A DNA stretch of 64,000 bases from Nereida sp. MMG025. Its GTDB lineage: Bacteria; Pseudomonadota; Alphaproteobacteria; Rhodobacterales; Rhodobacteraceae. Location of the stretch: positions 248,001-312,000 of the forward strand of contig NZ_JAKFZN010000001.1 in assembly GCF_021654165.1 (NCBI RefSeq), written 5' to 3'. Positions within the stretch are counted from its first letter, which is position 1. Every line of letters begins with the position of its first letter. Of the stretch, positions 42,204 to 52,293 are shown in pieces. The notes beneath the pieces are model-generated. The model was not told the origin of the DNA, ran no database searches, and saw nothing but the letters and a program-made list of their open reading frames with translations. A program made the position numbers and the translations under genes.

Positions 42204-43658
42204 TTACCCCTTGATTTCGCGCCAGCGGCGCCCGTCGCGGTGCATCAACATCAACGCATCCTCGGGGCCGTTTGATCCTTGCTCGTATGGTTTTGGCACA
42301 TCATTGCGCGCCTGCCAGCCCTCAATCAACGGGTCGGTCCAAGCCCATGCGGCCTCAACCTCGTCGCCGCGCATAAACAGCGTCTGGTTGCCGCGGATGA
42401 CATCCATGATCAACCGCTCATAGGCGTCTGGGACATCTTCGGCCTCTGGCCCAAGCGCATCGGCAAAGGTCATATCCAGCGGCACGTCGACAAGGCGCAT
42501 GCCACCCGGTCCCGGTTCCTTGATGGTCACATCCAGCGTCATGCCTTCATTGGGTTGCAACTGGATTGACAGCACATTGCGGTGGCGGCCCTCATCGGCG
42601 CCAAAGATCGAATGGGGCGCATCTTTGAACACAACGGTGATTTCGCTGGACCGCGCCTTCATACATTTGCCCGTGCGCAGATAAAACGGTGTGCCCGCCC
42701 AACGCCAGTTCGACAAATGCACCTTCATCGCGATGAAGCTTTCCACAAAGGATTTGGGATTTTCGACATCATCGCGGTAGGAATTCTTGTCGCCATCCGC
42801 CGCATATTGGCCGCGCACGATGTGATGGCTGTCCACGGGGTCAAGCGCGCGGATCACCTTTAGTTTTTCGTCGCGCACCGCATCGGGATCAAACTTTGAT
42901 GGCGGCTCCATCGCAATCAGGCACAGCAATTGCATCAGGTGGTTTTGAACCATATCGCGCATCGCGCCCGATTTGTCGTAGTAACCGCCGCGCCCACCAA
43001 CGCCCACGGTTTCGGCCACAGTGATCTGGATATGATCAACGTATTGGCTGTTCCAAAGGGGTTCAAACAAGACGTTGCCAAAGCGCACGGCCATCAGGTT
43101 CTGGACCGTTTCCTTGCCCAGATAATGATCGATGCGGTAAATCTGGCTTTCATCGAAATAGGTGGCCAAGTCCTTGTTCAACGCCTTGGCCGAGGCCAGA
43201 TCGCGGCCAAACGGCTTTTCAACCACGATACGGCTGTCATCATCGGCGAGGTTATGTGTTTTCAGGCGTTGAGCCAGATCACCGAACAGGCCTGGGCCCA
43301 CGCTGAAATAGAAGGCGCGCACGACGCCAGAGCGCATTTTGCCCGCCAGTTCGGACCACCCGCCTTCGCCCCGCGCATCGATTGTCACATAGTGTAGCGC
43401 GGCCAGAAAGGCGTCCAGTTCATCACACTCGGTGGCATTTTTGCCGCCAAATTCCGCAATCGCATCACGCACCATTTGCCGAAAACCGGCGTCATCCATA
43501 TCAGAGCGCGCCGCGCCGATGATGCGGGCATCTTTGGGCATCTGGCCCGAACAAAAACGGCGAAACAACCCTGGCAGGATTTTGCGACGTGCAAGGTCAC
43601 CCGTGCCGCCAAAAATCACCAAATCAAAATCATCAACTGGAATGACGCGTGAGACCAT
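42204..43658 (-). CDS. zwf: Glucose-6-phosphate 1-dehydrogenase
   Basis: A 484-residue dehydrogenase. The N-terminal nucleotide-binding loop is DLVIFGGTGDLARRKILP, the substrate site is RIDHYLGKETVQN with the catalytic His nearby, and KPFGRDLASA is intact. It is the first gene of zwf-pgl-pgi. In marine Rhodobacteraceae sugars flow mainly through the Entner-Doudoroff route, for which Zwf and Pgl are the entry; edd and eda are not in this window. Confidence 0.97.
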   Translation of the reverse strand: MVSRVIPVDDFDLVIFGGTGDLARRKILPGLFRRFCSGQMPKDARIIGAARSDMDDAGFRQMVRDAIAEFGGKNATECDELDAFLAALHYVTIDARGEGGWSELAGKMRSGVVRAFYFSVGPGLFGDLAQRLKTHNLADDDSRIVVEKPFGRDLASAKALNKDLATYFDESQIYRIDHYLGKETVQNLMAVRFGNVLFEPLWNSQYVDHIQITVAETVGVGGRGGYYDKSGAMRDMVQNHLMQLLCLIAMEPPSKFDPDAVRDEKLKVIRALDPVDSHHIVRGQYAADGDKNSYRDDVENPKSFVESFIAMKVHLSNWRWAGTPFYLRTGKCMKARSSEITVVFKDAPHSIFGADEGRHRNVLSIQLQPNEGMTLDVTIKEPGPGGMRLVDVPLDMTFADALGPEAEDVPDAYERLIMDVIRGNQTLFMRGDEVEAAWAWTDPLIEGWQARNDVPKPYEQGSNGPEDALMLMHRDGRRWREIKG

Positions 43659-43747
43659 CGGGCTATCCTCTCGGCAGGTCCGCCGTTAGCGGTAACAAAC
43701 AATTGGCGCCTTGTTAGTCCGACACGTGTGTTATGTCTAGGGGGCGA

Positions 43748-44332
43748 TCACGCTTCCAGCTCTGCATCCCAATAGAGAAAGTCGAGCCAGCTTTCGTGCA
43801 AATGGTTTGGCGGAAACTTGCGGCCCATGTTGCGCAGCTGTTCGGCTTGGGGCTGTTTGGGCGGTTTGCGCAGGCTCATCCCCGATTGGCGCAAGGATTT
43901 GCTGCCCTTGCGCAAATTGCAGCGCGAACAGGCCGCCACAACGTTTTCCCAACTGGTGATGCCGCCAGAGGCGCGTGGCACAACGTGGTCAAAGGTCAGA
44001 TCGCCCTTGCTGCCGCAATATTGGCAACAAAACTCATCGCGCAAAAACAGGTTAAAGCGGGTAAAGGCCACGCGTTTTTGCGGTTTCACATAGTCTTTCA
44101 GCACCACGACAGACGGGATGCGGATCTGCGTGGATGGGGAATGAACATAGTCGTCGTATTCAGCCACGATATCCACGCGGTCCAGCCAGACGGCTTTGAC
44201 CGCTTCCTGCCAAGGCCACAAAGACAGCGGGTAATAGCTCAGCGGTCGGTAATCAGCATTCAGAACCAATGCTGGATTATGGCGCAGGTTATTCGGCTCT
44301 CTGACGAAACTGGTCCTGAACTCTGCTTGCAT
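43748..44332 (-). CDS. HNH endonuclease family protein
   Basis: About 194 residues. The C-terminal half holds an HNH nuclease with a zinc site: CQYCG (about 108-112), LTFDHVVPRASGG with the catalytic DH, a W-E-N-V-V segment, and CSRCN. The N-terminal half (ALVLNADYRPLSYYPLSLWPWQEAVKAVW) is the conserved domain that precedes HNH in a housekeeping family found in most alphaproteobacteria, not a restriction enzyme. I chose the ATG with GGAGG about 11 bases upstream; a GTG six codons earlier is possible. The substrate is unknown. Confidence 0.85.
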   Translation of the reverse strand: MQAEFRTSFVREPNNLRHNPALVLNADYRPLSYYPLSLWPWQEAVKAVWLDRVDIVAEYDDYVHSPSTQIRIPSVVVLKDYVKPQKRVAFTRFNLFLRDEFCCQYCGSKGDLTFDHVVPRASGGITSWENVVAACSRCNLRKGSKSLRQSGMSLRKPPKQPQAEQLRNMGRKFPPNHLHESWLDFLYWDAELEA

Positions 44333-44510
44333 CGCGTTTGCGTCCTCCACATGACACAGTGGGCCGGATGAGGGCCCAAATCACGGGATCGCGCGCGGTT
44401 TATTGGCGGGTCGCAGCGTCCCGTCTGATCTTGACTATATATCGCGGTTTGCCCCTGACAAGCCCCTCATATGCGGTGTTTTGAACCAAAACAGACCGCC
44501 CCCAGACACA

Positions 44511-44543
44511 CAAAAAAGGCGCGCCCGTTCAGAGCGCGCCTTC
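44511..44543 (-). terminator. Terminator after yceI-family gene
   Basis: On the minus strand GAAGGCGCGC pairs with GCGCGCCTTT-type sequence to give an 8-bp GC-rich stem followed by six T residues, about 25 bases past the YceI stop. Confidence 0.8.
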
Positions 44544-44566
44544 GGTTGCAACAAATCGCCTGTCGA

Positions 44567-45172
44567 TTATTCGGCGGCCAAAGCCTCAAGCGAGATTTGA
44601 ACCTCAACTTCATCGCTGACCGCTGGCGCGAAATTGCCCACGCCAAAGTCTGAACGCAGGATTGTTGTCGTTGCGTCAAAGCCAAGGGTCGGTGTGCCCT
44701 GCTTTGGACCGAACGGATATGGCGCCGAGCTGTTCAAAGTGGTTTCCAACACAACCGATTGCGTGACGTCGTTCATGGTCAGATCACCGGTAATCAGTGC
44801 CGTTGTGTCGCCTGTTACTTCAATACCCGTGGAGGTGAAGGTGATCATATCTTCAGGTGTCGCGCCAAAGAAGTCATCCGACATAAAGTGGCTTTCGCGG
44901 GCTTCCCACCCCGTGAACATCGACATCACCGGCATGGACACCGAAACGCTGCTGGCCGCAGGGTTTTCTTCGTCAAACATGATCTCGCCCTCAAAGCCGG
45001 AGAACATGCCGAAGGTGGTCGAAAATCCGAGGTGGTTGTAGCTAAACAGCACTTGGCTATGGCTTGCATCCAATTCGAATTTCTGCGCGTCAGCCGCGGC
45101 AGTTGTTGCCCCGAATGCCAGCGTTGTTGCCAAAGCGGTGCCCATAAAAGCGGCGGTGAAACGAGAGGTCAT
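44567..45172 (-). CDS. YceI-family periplasmic lipid-binding protein
   Basis: A 201-residue protein with a signal peptide (MTSRFTAAFMGTALATTLAFGATTAAADA written in part; cleavage about residue 29). The mature YceI/lipocalin-like barrel begins QKFELDASHSQVLFSYNHLGF and continues with MFTGWEARESHFMSDDFF and GDLTMNDVTQSV. Family members bind isoprenoid or long-chain lipids. The ATG at 45172 has AAAGGA 8 bases upstream; an ATG six codons earlier is less likely. Confidence 0.88.
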   Translation of the reverse strand: MTSRFTAAFMGTALATTLAFGATTAAADAQKFELDASHSQVLFSYNHLGFSTTFGMFSGFEGEIMFDEENPAASSVSVSMPVMSMFTGWEARESHFMSDDFFGATPEDMITFTSTGIEVTGDTTALITGDLTMNDVTQSVVLETTLNSSAPYPFGPKQGTPTLGFDATTTILRSDFGVGNFAPAVSDEVEVQISLEALAAE

Positions 45173-45288
45173 GTGCGAAATCCTTTGCATCAGTTATGCG
45201 CCAAGTATTTAGCGCGACTCGCTCAAAGGCAATTCCACGGCGTTCAACACTGCGTGTTCATTTGCGCGCAGACACGCGTTAGACGGTA

Positions 45289-45843
45289 TCAGACGTGCGT
45301 CTCTGGCATGGCATCGCTGATGCGCTGGTGAATCATGGCAATCTGATACTGCGTCCCCACAGCCAGAAGGTCTGCCCGCGCGCCATGGGCGCGTTCAATC
45401 GCCAACCCTGCCCCTTCGGGTGTTTGCACAACCAAGATATCCGCCATCTGACCAATGAAGATCTGATCAACAACTTTGCGTTTCGGCGTGACCTTGCAAA
45501 TGCGGATCACCCGGCGTTCCAAATCCACTTCGGTTTTAATCGCCCCTGAATCCAGCGAAAACCGGATCAGCAATGCGCCAATGATGCCAAAGAGCCCCGT
45601 CAGGGCCAGCTTGACCTCTGTCATTGCAAACTGGCTATCGAGCCCCGTTGAAAAGAACATCATCAGAGCCACCATGATAAACGCGCCCCCCACCATCGCG
45701 GATGCGATCTGTTCAACCACACGATTGTTGGACAGGCGGGCCTCTTTCAGGATCATGCCCCAAGGCGTATGCGTGATCTGCAATCCAGTGGCGCTCTGGA
45801 TCGGCTGCGCGTCAAATTTGTCAAAGCTGTTCGCGATGGTCAT
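45289..45843 (-). CDS. Uncharacterised membrane protein with two transmembrane helices
   Basis: A 184-residue protein not recognised as a named family. Two adjacent hydrophobic segments (about 46-69 VEQIASAMVGGAFIMVALMM and about 79-96 LALTGLFGIIGALLI) are flanked by a cytoplasm-type N-terminal region and a C-terminal beta-rich region (VDLERRVIRICKV, FIGQMADILVVQ) that recalls a PH-like fold. It is monocistronic, divergent from rpsF. Confidence 0.75.
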   Translation of the reverse strand: MTIANSFDKFDAQPIQSATGLQITHTPWGMILKEARLSNNRVVEQIASAMVGGAFIMVALMMFFSTGLDSQFAMTEVKLALTGLFGIIGALLIRFSLDSGAIKTEVDLERRVIRICKVTPKRKVVDQIFIGQMADILVVQTPEGAGLAIERAHGARADLLAVGTQYQIAMIHQRISDAMPETHV

Positions 45844-46130
45844 TTAACCGTGGTCCCCGTGGTGTTGTCGTTTGCAAGATGACGTTTGATGGCACAAAGG
45901 GGCAAAAAAGCGGCAAAGGGCCTACAAAGTTGCGAAACGGACTGTTTCCTCAACGTAAACGCGAACGATTTATGCCCGCTTTTGCGCGCGAATGAAGGGT
46001 TGCGCGACCACCCATGGCGCGCTAAACGGCAGCTCTGTTGATCAAAGATTTGAACCGCGTGACCTCTCGTGGGTGGGGATCAGCAGCCAAGCCCGCCCTT
46101 TGAAGTGCGCCAGAAAAACTGGAGACTTAC

Positions 46131-46487
46131 ATGCCTTTGTATGAGCATGTCTTTATTGCGCGTCAGGACCTGTCCAACACGCAAGCCGAAGCCCTCATTG
46201 AACATTTTTCGACAGTCCTTTCGGACAACGGCGGCAAAGCTGTTGATCACGAATATTGGGGCGTCAAAACGATGGCTTACAAAATCAACAAGAACCGCAA
46301 AGGCCACTACGCCTATCTGCGCTCTGATGCACCAGCCGCTGCCGTCCAAGAGATGGAACGCCTGATGCGCTTGCACGAAGACGTCATGCGCGTGCTGACG
46401 ATCAAAGTGGACGAACACGCCGAACTGCCTTCGGTACAAATGCAAAAACGCGAAGAACGTGGCGAACGCCGCGAACGTCGCTCGTAA
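46131..46487 (+). CDS. rpsF: 30S ribosomal protein S6
   Basis: A 118-residue S6 with MPLYEHVFIARQDLS at the start, a HEYWGVKTMAYKINKNRKGHY core and a charged C-terminal tail (KREERGERRERRS). It is first of the rpsF-rpsR-rplI operon and pairs with S18 on the 30S platform. The 290-base upstream interval may hold an S6:S18 autoregulatory leader, but I could not fold one with confidence. Confidence 0.97.
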   Translation: MPLYEHVFIARQDLSNTQAEALIEHFSTVLSDNGGKAVDHEYWGVKTMAYKINKNRKGHYAYLRSDAPAAAVQEMERLMRLHEDVMRVLTIKVDEHAELPSVQMQKREERGERRERRS

Positions 46488-46507
46488 GCAAGAAGGACAG
46501 CTAAACC

Positions 46508-46735
46508 ATGGCAACCAAACCATTTTTCCGCCGTCGCAAAGTGTGCCCCTTCTCGGGCGAGAACGCACCAAAGATCGACTACAAAGACACACGTCTGCTG
46601 CAACGCTACATTTCCGAGCGCGGTAAGATCGTTCCGTCCCGTATCACCGCTGTTTCGGCCAAGAAGCAACGTGAGCTGGCCCGCGCCATCAAACGCGCCC
46701 GCTTCCTCGCCCTTCTGCCATACGCCGTTAAGTAA
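46508..46735 (+). CDS. rpsR: 30S ribosomal protein S18
   Basis: A 75-residue S18 with the [14 protein letters not shown] start, [25 protein letters not shown] and the [11 protein letters not shown] end. It lies 20 bases after rpsF. Its short form matches alphaproteobacterial S18. Confidence 0.97.
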   Translation: MATKPFFRRRKVCPFSGENAPKIDYKDTRLLQRYISERGKIVPSRITAVSAKKQRELARAIKRARFLALLPYAVK

Positions 46736-46746
46736 GGAGAAAGCAC

Positions 46747-47385
46747 ATGCAAGTTATCCTTCTCGAACGTGTGGCCAAACTGGGCCAGATGGGTGAAGTC
46801 GTTGACGTCAAGCCAGGCTACGCCCGCAACTTCCTGTTGCCCCAAGGCAAAGCCCTGACAGCATCAAAAGCCAACATCGAAGGCTTTGAAGCTCAAAAAG
46901 CACAGCTTGAAGCTCAGAACCTCGAAACCAAGAAAGAAGCCGAAGCTATGGCTGAAAAGCTTGGTGGTCAGCAATTTATCGTGATTCGCTCTGCATCGGA
47001 TGCAGGTGCGCTTTACGGTTCGGTCACAACACGTGACGCTGCTGATGTGGCAACCGCCGAAGGTTTCACCATTGACCGCAAGCAAGTCGCTCTGGTCGAC
47101 CCGATCAAAAACCTTGGTCTGCATGATCTGACAGTGCGCCTGCACCCAGAAGTCGAATGCACGATCACATTGAACGTGGCCCGTTCGACAGAAGAGGCCG
47201 AGCTGCAAGCAAGCGGTAAGTCTATTCAGGAACTGGCTGCCGAAGCGGAAGCAGAAGCAGAATTCGAAATCGCAGAGCTTTTTGACGATATCGGTGCTGC
47301 CGCTGAAGACGATGATGATCTGGCCGAAGCTGCAGGTGTTGAAACCGCAGATGACGCCGAAGCAGAGACCAAAGACGACGCGTAA
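46747..47385 (+). CDS. rplI: 50S ribosomal protein L9 with acidic C-terminal extension
   Basis: A 212-residue protein. The N-terminal RNA-binding domain ([19 protein letters not shown]) and central helix are normal, as is the C-terminal L9 domain to about residue 150. About 60 extra residues follow, rich in Glu, Asp and Ala ([16 protein letters not shown] and an acidic end). E. coli L9 has 149 residues; acidic extensions of this kind are common in the Rhodobacterales. Its role is unknown. Confidence 0.96.
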   Translation: MQVILLERVAKLGQMGEVVDVKPGYARNFLLPQGKALTASKANIEGFEAQKAQLEAQNLETKKEAEAMAEKLGGQQFIVIRSASDAGALYGSVTTRDAADVATAEGFTIDRKQVALVDPIKNLGLHDLTVRLHPEVECTITLNVARSTEEAELQASGKSIQELAAEAEAEAEFEIAELFDDIGAAAEDDDDLAEAAGVETADDAEAETKDDA

Positions 47386-47404
47386 GCGATCGTTAACAAA
47401 ACAC

Positions 47405-47434
47405 AAAAGCCGCTCCTTTCGGGGCGGCTTTTTT
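47405..47434 (+). terminator. rplI operon terminator
   Basis: GCCGCTCC pairs with GGGGCGGC (one U-G pair) around a TTTC loop, followed by six T residues, 20 bases after the rplI stop. Confidence 0.88.
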
Positions 47435-47442
47435 CGTTGGTG

Positions 47443-47796
47443 CTAACAGCGGAATTCCAACCGGACCAACGTTTCGGCGCTCTGCTCAAAATCGGTGATC
47501 GTGCAATCACGCCCCTCTTCGCGCCGCGTCAGGACCAAAGCAGCCATGCGTGCCTCGGCAATCGAGATGGGGCTAAACGGGTTTTCGCCTGCGCGAACTG
47601 CTGCCATCTCTTCGCCCGGCGTCAGCCCCGTCGCCTTATTCATATAGATTATTCCGGTCGTGCTAAGATACAGGGCCTGATACTCTTGCTGCGCGACCAC
47701 AATCGACTTGCTGCGTTCCTGACTGGCCTGCTCCAACCGTGCCGAAGATGGCGCACAGCCCGCCAAAACCAGGGCAAACAAAATCACTTTTTTCAT
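47443..47796 (-). CDS. Small putative lipoprotein
   Basis: A 117-residue protein with a lipoprotein signal (MKKVILFALVLAGC, lipobox LAGC with Cys14). The mature part has a helical stretch (RLEQASQERSKSIVVAQQEY) and a C-terminal region with two further Cys (GRDCTITDFEQS, ending FRC) that could form a disulfide. The start at 47796 follows GAGGAG at 6-7 bases. It is not recognised as a named family and is convergent with rplI. Confidence 0.78.
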   Translation of the reverse strand: MKKVILFALVLAGCAPSSARLEQASQERSKSIVVAQQEYQALYLSTTGIIYMNKATGLTPGEEMAAVRAGENPFSPISIAEARMAALVLTRREEGRDCTITDFEQSAETLVRLEFRC

Positions 47797-47880
47797 CAAA
47801 TTCTCCTCTGCTGCGCTCGGCCTAGCAACTTCATTGTTGAAAAAATACCTACGACAGTCGACAGGGCGTGCTTCGGGCAT

Positions 47881-47918
47881 GAAAAAAGCCGCCCTCGGTT
47901 AAGAGAGCGGCTTTCAAA
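47881..47918 (-). terminator. tig terminator
   Basis: On the minus strand AAAGCCGC and GCGGCTTT pair around a 14-base loop, and T6 follows. It starts 20 bases after the tig stop. Confidence 0.8.
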
Positions 47919-47937
47919 AACGCATCAGCGGTGACGA

Positions 47938-49269
47938 TTACTCTTCGTCGAGCGCTTCAACCGCTTTTTGCAGCTCTTCTTTGCTCACTTCTTTTTCGGT
48001 TACAGTGGCCTGTTCGATAATCATATCGACAACCTTGTCCTCAAAAATTGGTGCGCGCATCTGCTGCTGCATCTGCTGGTTTTGCTGAACAAACTCGAAG
48101 AACTGACGCTCTTGGCCAGGGTACTGGCGTGCTTGGTTCATAATGGCTTGGGTCATTTCAGCGTCGGTCACTTCAACCTCTGCCTTTTGACCAACCTCTG
48201 CCAGCAAAAGACCCAGACGGACACGGCGGGCTGCAAGCTCTTTGTGCTCGTCTGTGGCTTCGATCTCGGGGTGATCATGGCCTTCGACGTCAGGGTTTTC
48301 ATCGTGCCACAGTTGGTGGGCGATCTGGCCCGCTTCGGCATCCAGAAGGCTTGGTGGCAATTCGAAATCAACCTTGCTGTCCAGCGCATCTAACAAAGCG
48401 CGTTTCATAACAGCGCGGCTTGCACCCGAATATTCAGCTTCCAAACGCTCGGCGATCTGGCCTTTCAGCGCGTTCAGGTCTTCGGCGCCGAATTTAGTTG
48501 CCATTTCGTCGTTTACTTCTGCGGCCTTCGGCTCTTTCACAGCTTTGATCGTGCATGTGAAAACGGCTTCTTTGCCAGCCAGATGCTCGGCTTGGTAGTC
48601 ATCGGGGAAGTTGACGGTTACGTCTTTTTCGTCGCCCGCTTTCACGCCAACCAGACCTTCTTCAAAGCCCGGGATGAAGGAGTTGGAGCCAAGAACCAGC
48701 GGATAATCTTCGGCAGAGCCACCATCAAAGGCCTCGCCATCGACCTTGCCCACGAAGTCCATAACAACCTGATCGCCATCTTTGGCTTTGCTGCCTTTTT
48801 TGCGGTCTTCAAAATTCTGGGCCGTTTCGGCCAGCGACGCCAGCGCCTCGTCCACCGCAGCGTCGTCGGCTTTGACAACCATGCGCTCAAGTGTGACGTC
48901 CGAGAAATCGACCTCTGGGATCGTTGGAAGGTTTTCGTACGACACGTCAACATGCACGTCGTCGCCTTCTTTCCAGTCTTCATTCGTCATTTTGACGTCA
49001 GGCTGAAGCGCAGGACGGTCACCTGTTTCTTCAAAATGCTTGTTCATCGCGCCGTCGATGGCTTCTTGCATCGCTTCGCCGAGGATACGTGGGCCAAACT
49101 GCTTTTTGAGCAGCGCCATCGGCACCTTACCTTTGCGGAAGCCCTTCATTTCAACTTCGGGCTGCGCTTCGGCCAGCTTTTCGTTGACCTTTGCGTCCAG
49201 CTCGGTGGCGGGAACCACAATCGAATAGCCGCGCTTGAGGCCTTCGTTCAGCGTCTCGGTGACCTGCAT
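47938..49269 (-). CDS. tig: Trigger factor
   Basis: A 443-residue ribosome-associated chaperone. The N-terminal ribosome-binding signature is present as [14 protein letters not shown] (about 43-56), the FKBP-type peptidyl-prolyl isomerase domain follows (about 150-240, [19 protein letters not shown]), and the helical C-terminal domain ends in Glu/Lys-rich helices. The start at 49269 gives the normal [10 protein letters not shown]; an apparent extension reads through the tRNA and is not real. tRNA-Leu(TAG) lies only 24 bases upstream. Confidence 0.96.
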   Translation of the reverse strand: MQVTETLNEGLKRGYSIVVPATELDAKVNEKLAEAQPEVEMKGFRKGKVPMALLKKQFGPRILGEAMQEAIDGAMNKHFEETGDRPALQPDVKMTNEDWKEGDDVHVDVSYENLPTIPEVDFSDVTLERMVVKADDAAVDEALASLAETAQNFEDRKKGSKAKDGDQVVMDFVGKVDGEAFDGGSAEDYPLVLGSNSFIPGFEEGLVGVKAGDEKDVTVNFPDDYQAEHLAGKEAVFTCTIKAVKEPKAAEVNDEMATKFGAEDLNALKGQIAERLEAEYSGASRAVMKRALLDALDSKVDFELPPSLLDAEAGQIAHQLWHDENPDVEGHDHPEIEATDEHKELAARRVRLGLLLAEVGQKAEVEVTDAEMTQAIMNQARQYPGQERQFFEFVQQNQQMQQQMRAPIFEDKVVDMIIEQATVTEKEVSKEELQKAVEALDEE

Positions 49270-49292
49270 TTTATCGTCCTTTTCAACAACTT

Positions 49293-49377
49293 TGGTGCGG
49301 GTGAAGGGACTTGAACCCCCACGCCTTGCGGCGCCAGAACCTAAATCTGGTGCGTCTACCAATTCCGCCACACCCGC
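49293..49377 (-). tRNA. tRNA-Leu (anticodon TAG)
   Basis: An 85-nt class II tRNA with acceptor GCGGGTG pairing with CACCCGC, an encoded ACCA end, a long variable arm (GGCGCCGCAAGGCGT region) and anticodon loop TTTAGGT, giving TAG, which reads CUA. Confidence 0.96.
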
Positions 49378-49386
49378 GTTGCGCGC

Positions 49387-49392
49387 CGTGTA
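49387..49392 (-). promoter_or_regulatory. Possible -10 box of tRNA-Leu(TAG)
   Basis: TACACG on the minus strand within GCTACACGG, 9 bases before the tRNA, is identical to the -10 region of tRNA-Leu(CAA). The -35 region here is poor. Confidence 0.35.
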
Positions 49393-49589
49393 GCAAAGCA
49401 CGCCGCGGATTGCGAGAGCAAAACAGGCGTTTTTTGCGCCTTTTTGGCTATATTCACAAAGCCGCGCACGCCCCCGCCCCCGCGTTGTCGCGCCCATGTC
49501 AAAAATGAACGCGTTTTTTCCAAGACATCACGCTTTATTAAGGGTATTATGAGACCCACTGAGGCAATAAAAACAGCAGGACACGCGCA

Positions 49590-50120
49590 ATGGAGCCGAA
49601 AAAGGCCGAGCGCGCAACTGAACACCAAACCGTTCTTGACCAGAAAACTGGCAAGGCATCTGCGGGCGTTCAGGCGCGATATCTTCACCAACACGGCTTT
49701 ACAGCCGGAACCGACATTATGACCGCCGATGGGATGATCCCTGTCGAGTTTCTTGAGGTGGGCGACCGTGTCATTACCCGCGACAGCGGTATGGCGCGGC
49801 TCGAGATCATTCAAAAAATCTCGGTGCGCAGCGACATGATCAAAATTGCGGCCGGCGCATTTGGCAAAGGGCGCCCCGTGCGCGATATGCTGATGCCCGC
49901 GGGTCAAAACATCTATTTGCGCGATTGGCGCGCCAAGGCCGTTTTCGGTGCGCCCCGCGTGGCTGTGCCCGCACATCGGCTGGTCGATGGCGAATATCTT
50001 CAAAAGGCAGGACATGCCCGCTTGATCCTGTTCCGCCTTGGGTTCGAGCGTGCGCATATTCTCTATGCCAGCGGGATGGAAGTGATCAGCCATCAACCCG
50101 AATTGGCCGTCCAAGTCTGA
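49590..50120 (+). CDS. Hint-fold (Hint_2) protein lacking the catalytic cysteine
   Basis: A 176-residue protein. From residue 36 it follows the Hint_2 pattern: GFTAGTDIMTADGMIPVEFLEVGDRVITRDSG, then a strand-rich region with RDMLMPAGQNIYLRDWRAK and VPAHRLVDGEYL. In active inteins and Hint proteins the first residue of this block is the nucleophilic Cys (CFTxGT); here it is Gly36. So self-splicing or cleavage is not expected. It is monocistronic, with no RTX repeats. Short stand-alone Hint proteins are common in Rhodobacteraceae and of unknown role. Confidence 0.8.
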   Translation: MEPKKAERATEHQTVLDQKTGKASAGVQARYLHQHGFTAGTDIMTADGMIPVEFLEVGDRVITRDSGMARLEIIQKISVRSDMIKIAAGAFGKGRPVRDMLMPAGQNIYLRDWRAKAVFGAPRVAVPAHRLVDGEYLQKAGHARLILFRLGFERAHILYASGMEVISHQPELAVQV

Positions 50121-50144
50121 ACGATTGACGCAGAATTACGCTGA

Positions 50145-50657
<513 letters not shown>

Positions 50658-50698
50658 CCCCCTCAATTCTCAGTTCATTCCAAGGGAGCATGACACAC

Positions 50699-52108
50699 AT
50701 GACCACGAACGCTGACATCGTAAAGATGATCAAGGACGAAGACATCGAATATGTCGATATCCGTTTCACCGACCCACGCGGCAAGCTGCAGCACGTCACC
50801 GTCATCAATGACGAAGTAGACGAAGACTTTCTTGACGGTGGCTTCATGTTCGATGGGTCGTCCATCGCGGGTTGGAAATCGATCGACGAATCCGACATGA
50901 AACTGATGCCCGATCCCAACTCGGCCTACATCGACCCCTTCTATGCAGAAAAAACACTCTGCCTGCACTGCTCGATCGTAGAGCCCGACACAGGCGAGGC
51001 ATACGCCCGTGACCCACGCGGCACAGCCGAAAAAGCCGAAGCCTATCTGATCTCGTCTGGTATCGGCGATCAGTCGTTCTTTGGCCCAGAAGCTGAATTC
51101 TTCCTGTTCGATGACGTGCGGTTCTCGGTTGAGATGAACAAAGTGTCCTACCAGATCGACGCGCAAGACGCATCCTGGAACAGCGATACAGAATACGAAA
51201 TGGGCAACATGGGCCACCGTCCCGGCATCAAAGGCGGTTACTTCCCTGTTAACCCAATCGATGATGCGCAAGACATCCGCGGCGAAATGCTGTCGACCAT
51301 GAAGCGCATGGGCATGAAAGTGGACAAGCACCACCACGAAGTGGCATCGTGTCAGCACGAGCTTGGCCTGATCTTTGGTTCGCTGACCAAGCAAGCCGAT
51401 GAGCTGCAGAAATACAAATACGTCATCCACAACGTGGCCCACGCCTACGGCAAATCGGCAACCTTTATGCCCAAGCCCATCGCAGGCGACAACGGCACAG
51501 GCATGCACGTGAACATGTCGATCTGGAAAGACGGCAAGCCGCTTTTTGCTGGCGACAAATACGCCGATCTGAGCCAAGAGGCGCTGTATTTCATAGGTGG
51601 TATCCTCAAGCACGCCAAAGCGTTGAACGCGTTCACCAACCCGTCGACAAACAGCTACAAGCGTTTGATCCCAGGCTTTGAAGCTCCTGTTCTGCGGGCC
51701 TACTCGGCGCGTAACCGCTCGGGTTGTGTGCGTATTCCATGGGCAGAATCGCCCAAGGCCAAGCGCGTCGAAGCGCGTTTCCCTGATCCCGCAGCTAACC
51801 CATACCTGTGCTTTGCAGCCCTGCTGATGGCTGGCCTTGACGGCATCAAGAACAAGATCGATCCGGGTGCGGCCTCTGACAAAGACCTCTACGACCTGCC
51901 ACCAGAAGAGCTGGCTGGCATCCCAACGGTCTGCGGCAGCCTGCGCGAAGCACTCGAAGCATTGGAAGAAGATCACGAATTCCTGCTGGCTGGCGATGTG
52001 TTCACCAAAGACCAGATCGACGGTTACGTTGAGCTGAAAATGGAAGAGCTGATCCAGTACGAGCACACACCACACCCTGTGGAATTCAAACTCTACTACA
52101 GCTGCTAA
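50699..52108 (+). CDS. glnA: Glutamine synthetase type I
   Basis: A 469-residue GSI-beta enzyme making glutamine from glutamate and ammonia. It has [16 protein letters not shown], the metal-binding GPEAEFF, the [12 protein letters not shown] and [10 protein letters not shown] motifs, and the adenylylation site LYDLPPEE. Two ATGs are possible; 50699 gives [10 protein letters not shown] and better spacing to AAGGGAG, the other (50690) would add three residues. Operon with glnB. Confidence 0.98.
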   Translation: MTTNADIVKMIKDEDIEYVDIRFTDPRGKLQHVTVINDEVDEDFLDGGFMFDGSSIAGWKSIDESDMKLMPDPNSAYIDPFYAEKTLCLHCSIVEPDTGEAYARDPRGTAEKAEAYLISSGIGDQSFFGPEAEFFLFDDVRFSVEMNKVSYQIDAQDASWNSDTEYEMGNMGHRPGIKGGYFPVNPIDDAQDIRGEMLSTMKRMGMKVDKHHHEVASCQHELGLIFGSLTKQADELQKYKYVIHNVAHAYGKSATFMPKPIAGDNGTGMHVNMSIWKDGKPLFAGDKYADLSQEALYFIGGILKHAKALNAFTNPSTNSYKRLIPGFEAPVLRAYSARNRSGCVRIPWAESPKAKRVEARFPDPAANPYLCFAALLMAGLDGIKNKIDPGAASDKDLYDLPPEELAGIPTVCGSLREALEALEEDHEFLLAGDVFTKDQIDGYVELKMEELIQYEHTPHPVEFKLYYSC

Positions 52109-52125
52109 TCAGCGCACAATTATAG

Positions 52126-52155
52126 AAAAGGGCGTTCTTCGGAGCGCCCTTTTTG
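52126..52155 (+). terminator. glnA terminator
   Basis: AGGGCG (52129-52134) pairs with CGCCCT (52145-52150), with extra pairs toward a TTCG loop, followed by T5. Confidence 0.87.
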
Positions 52156-52293
52156 TTTTGCTGTTGTCCCTGCCCCCAAATGCCCCTGCATAAGATTGTT
52201 GCGGATAAAGAAACAAAACAATTCCACATTTTGACCCAAATTGTTCCCAATTCGCCCTCTAATCAGGGATCATCGAATAGTATGAGGTTCAAA

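Noticed and set aside
43748-44332. HNH nuclease as part of a restriction or defence system
   Set aside because: No methyltransferase, toxin or phage gene is near, and this protein family is a widespread chromosomal alphaproteobacterial gene.
45844-46130. Possible S6:S18 leader riboregulator before rpsF
   Set aside because: I could not find a convincing conserved fold or the required motif by eye; a covariance search would decide.
49270-49497. Upstream extension of trigger factor
   Set aside because: The extension is translated from tRNA-Leu(TAG) and its flank.
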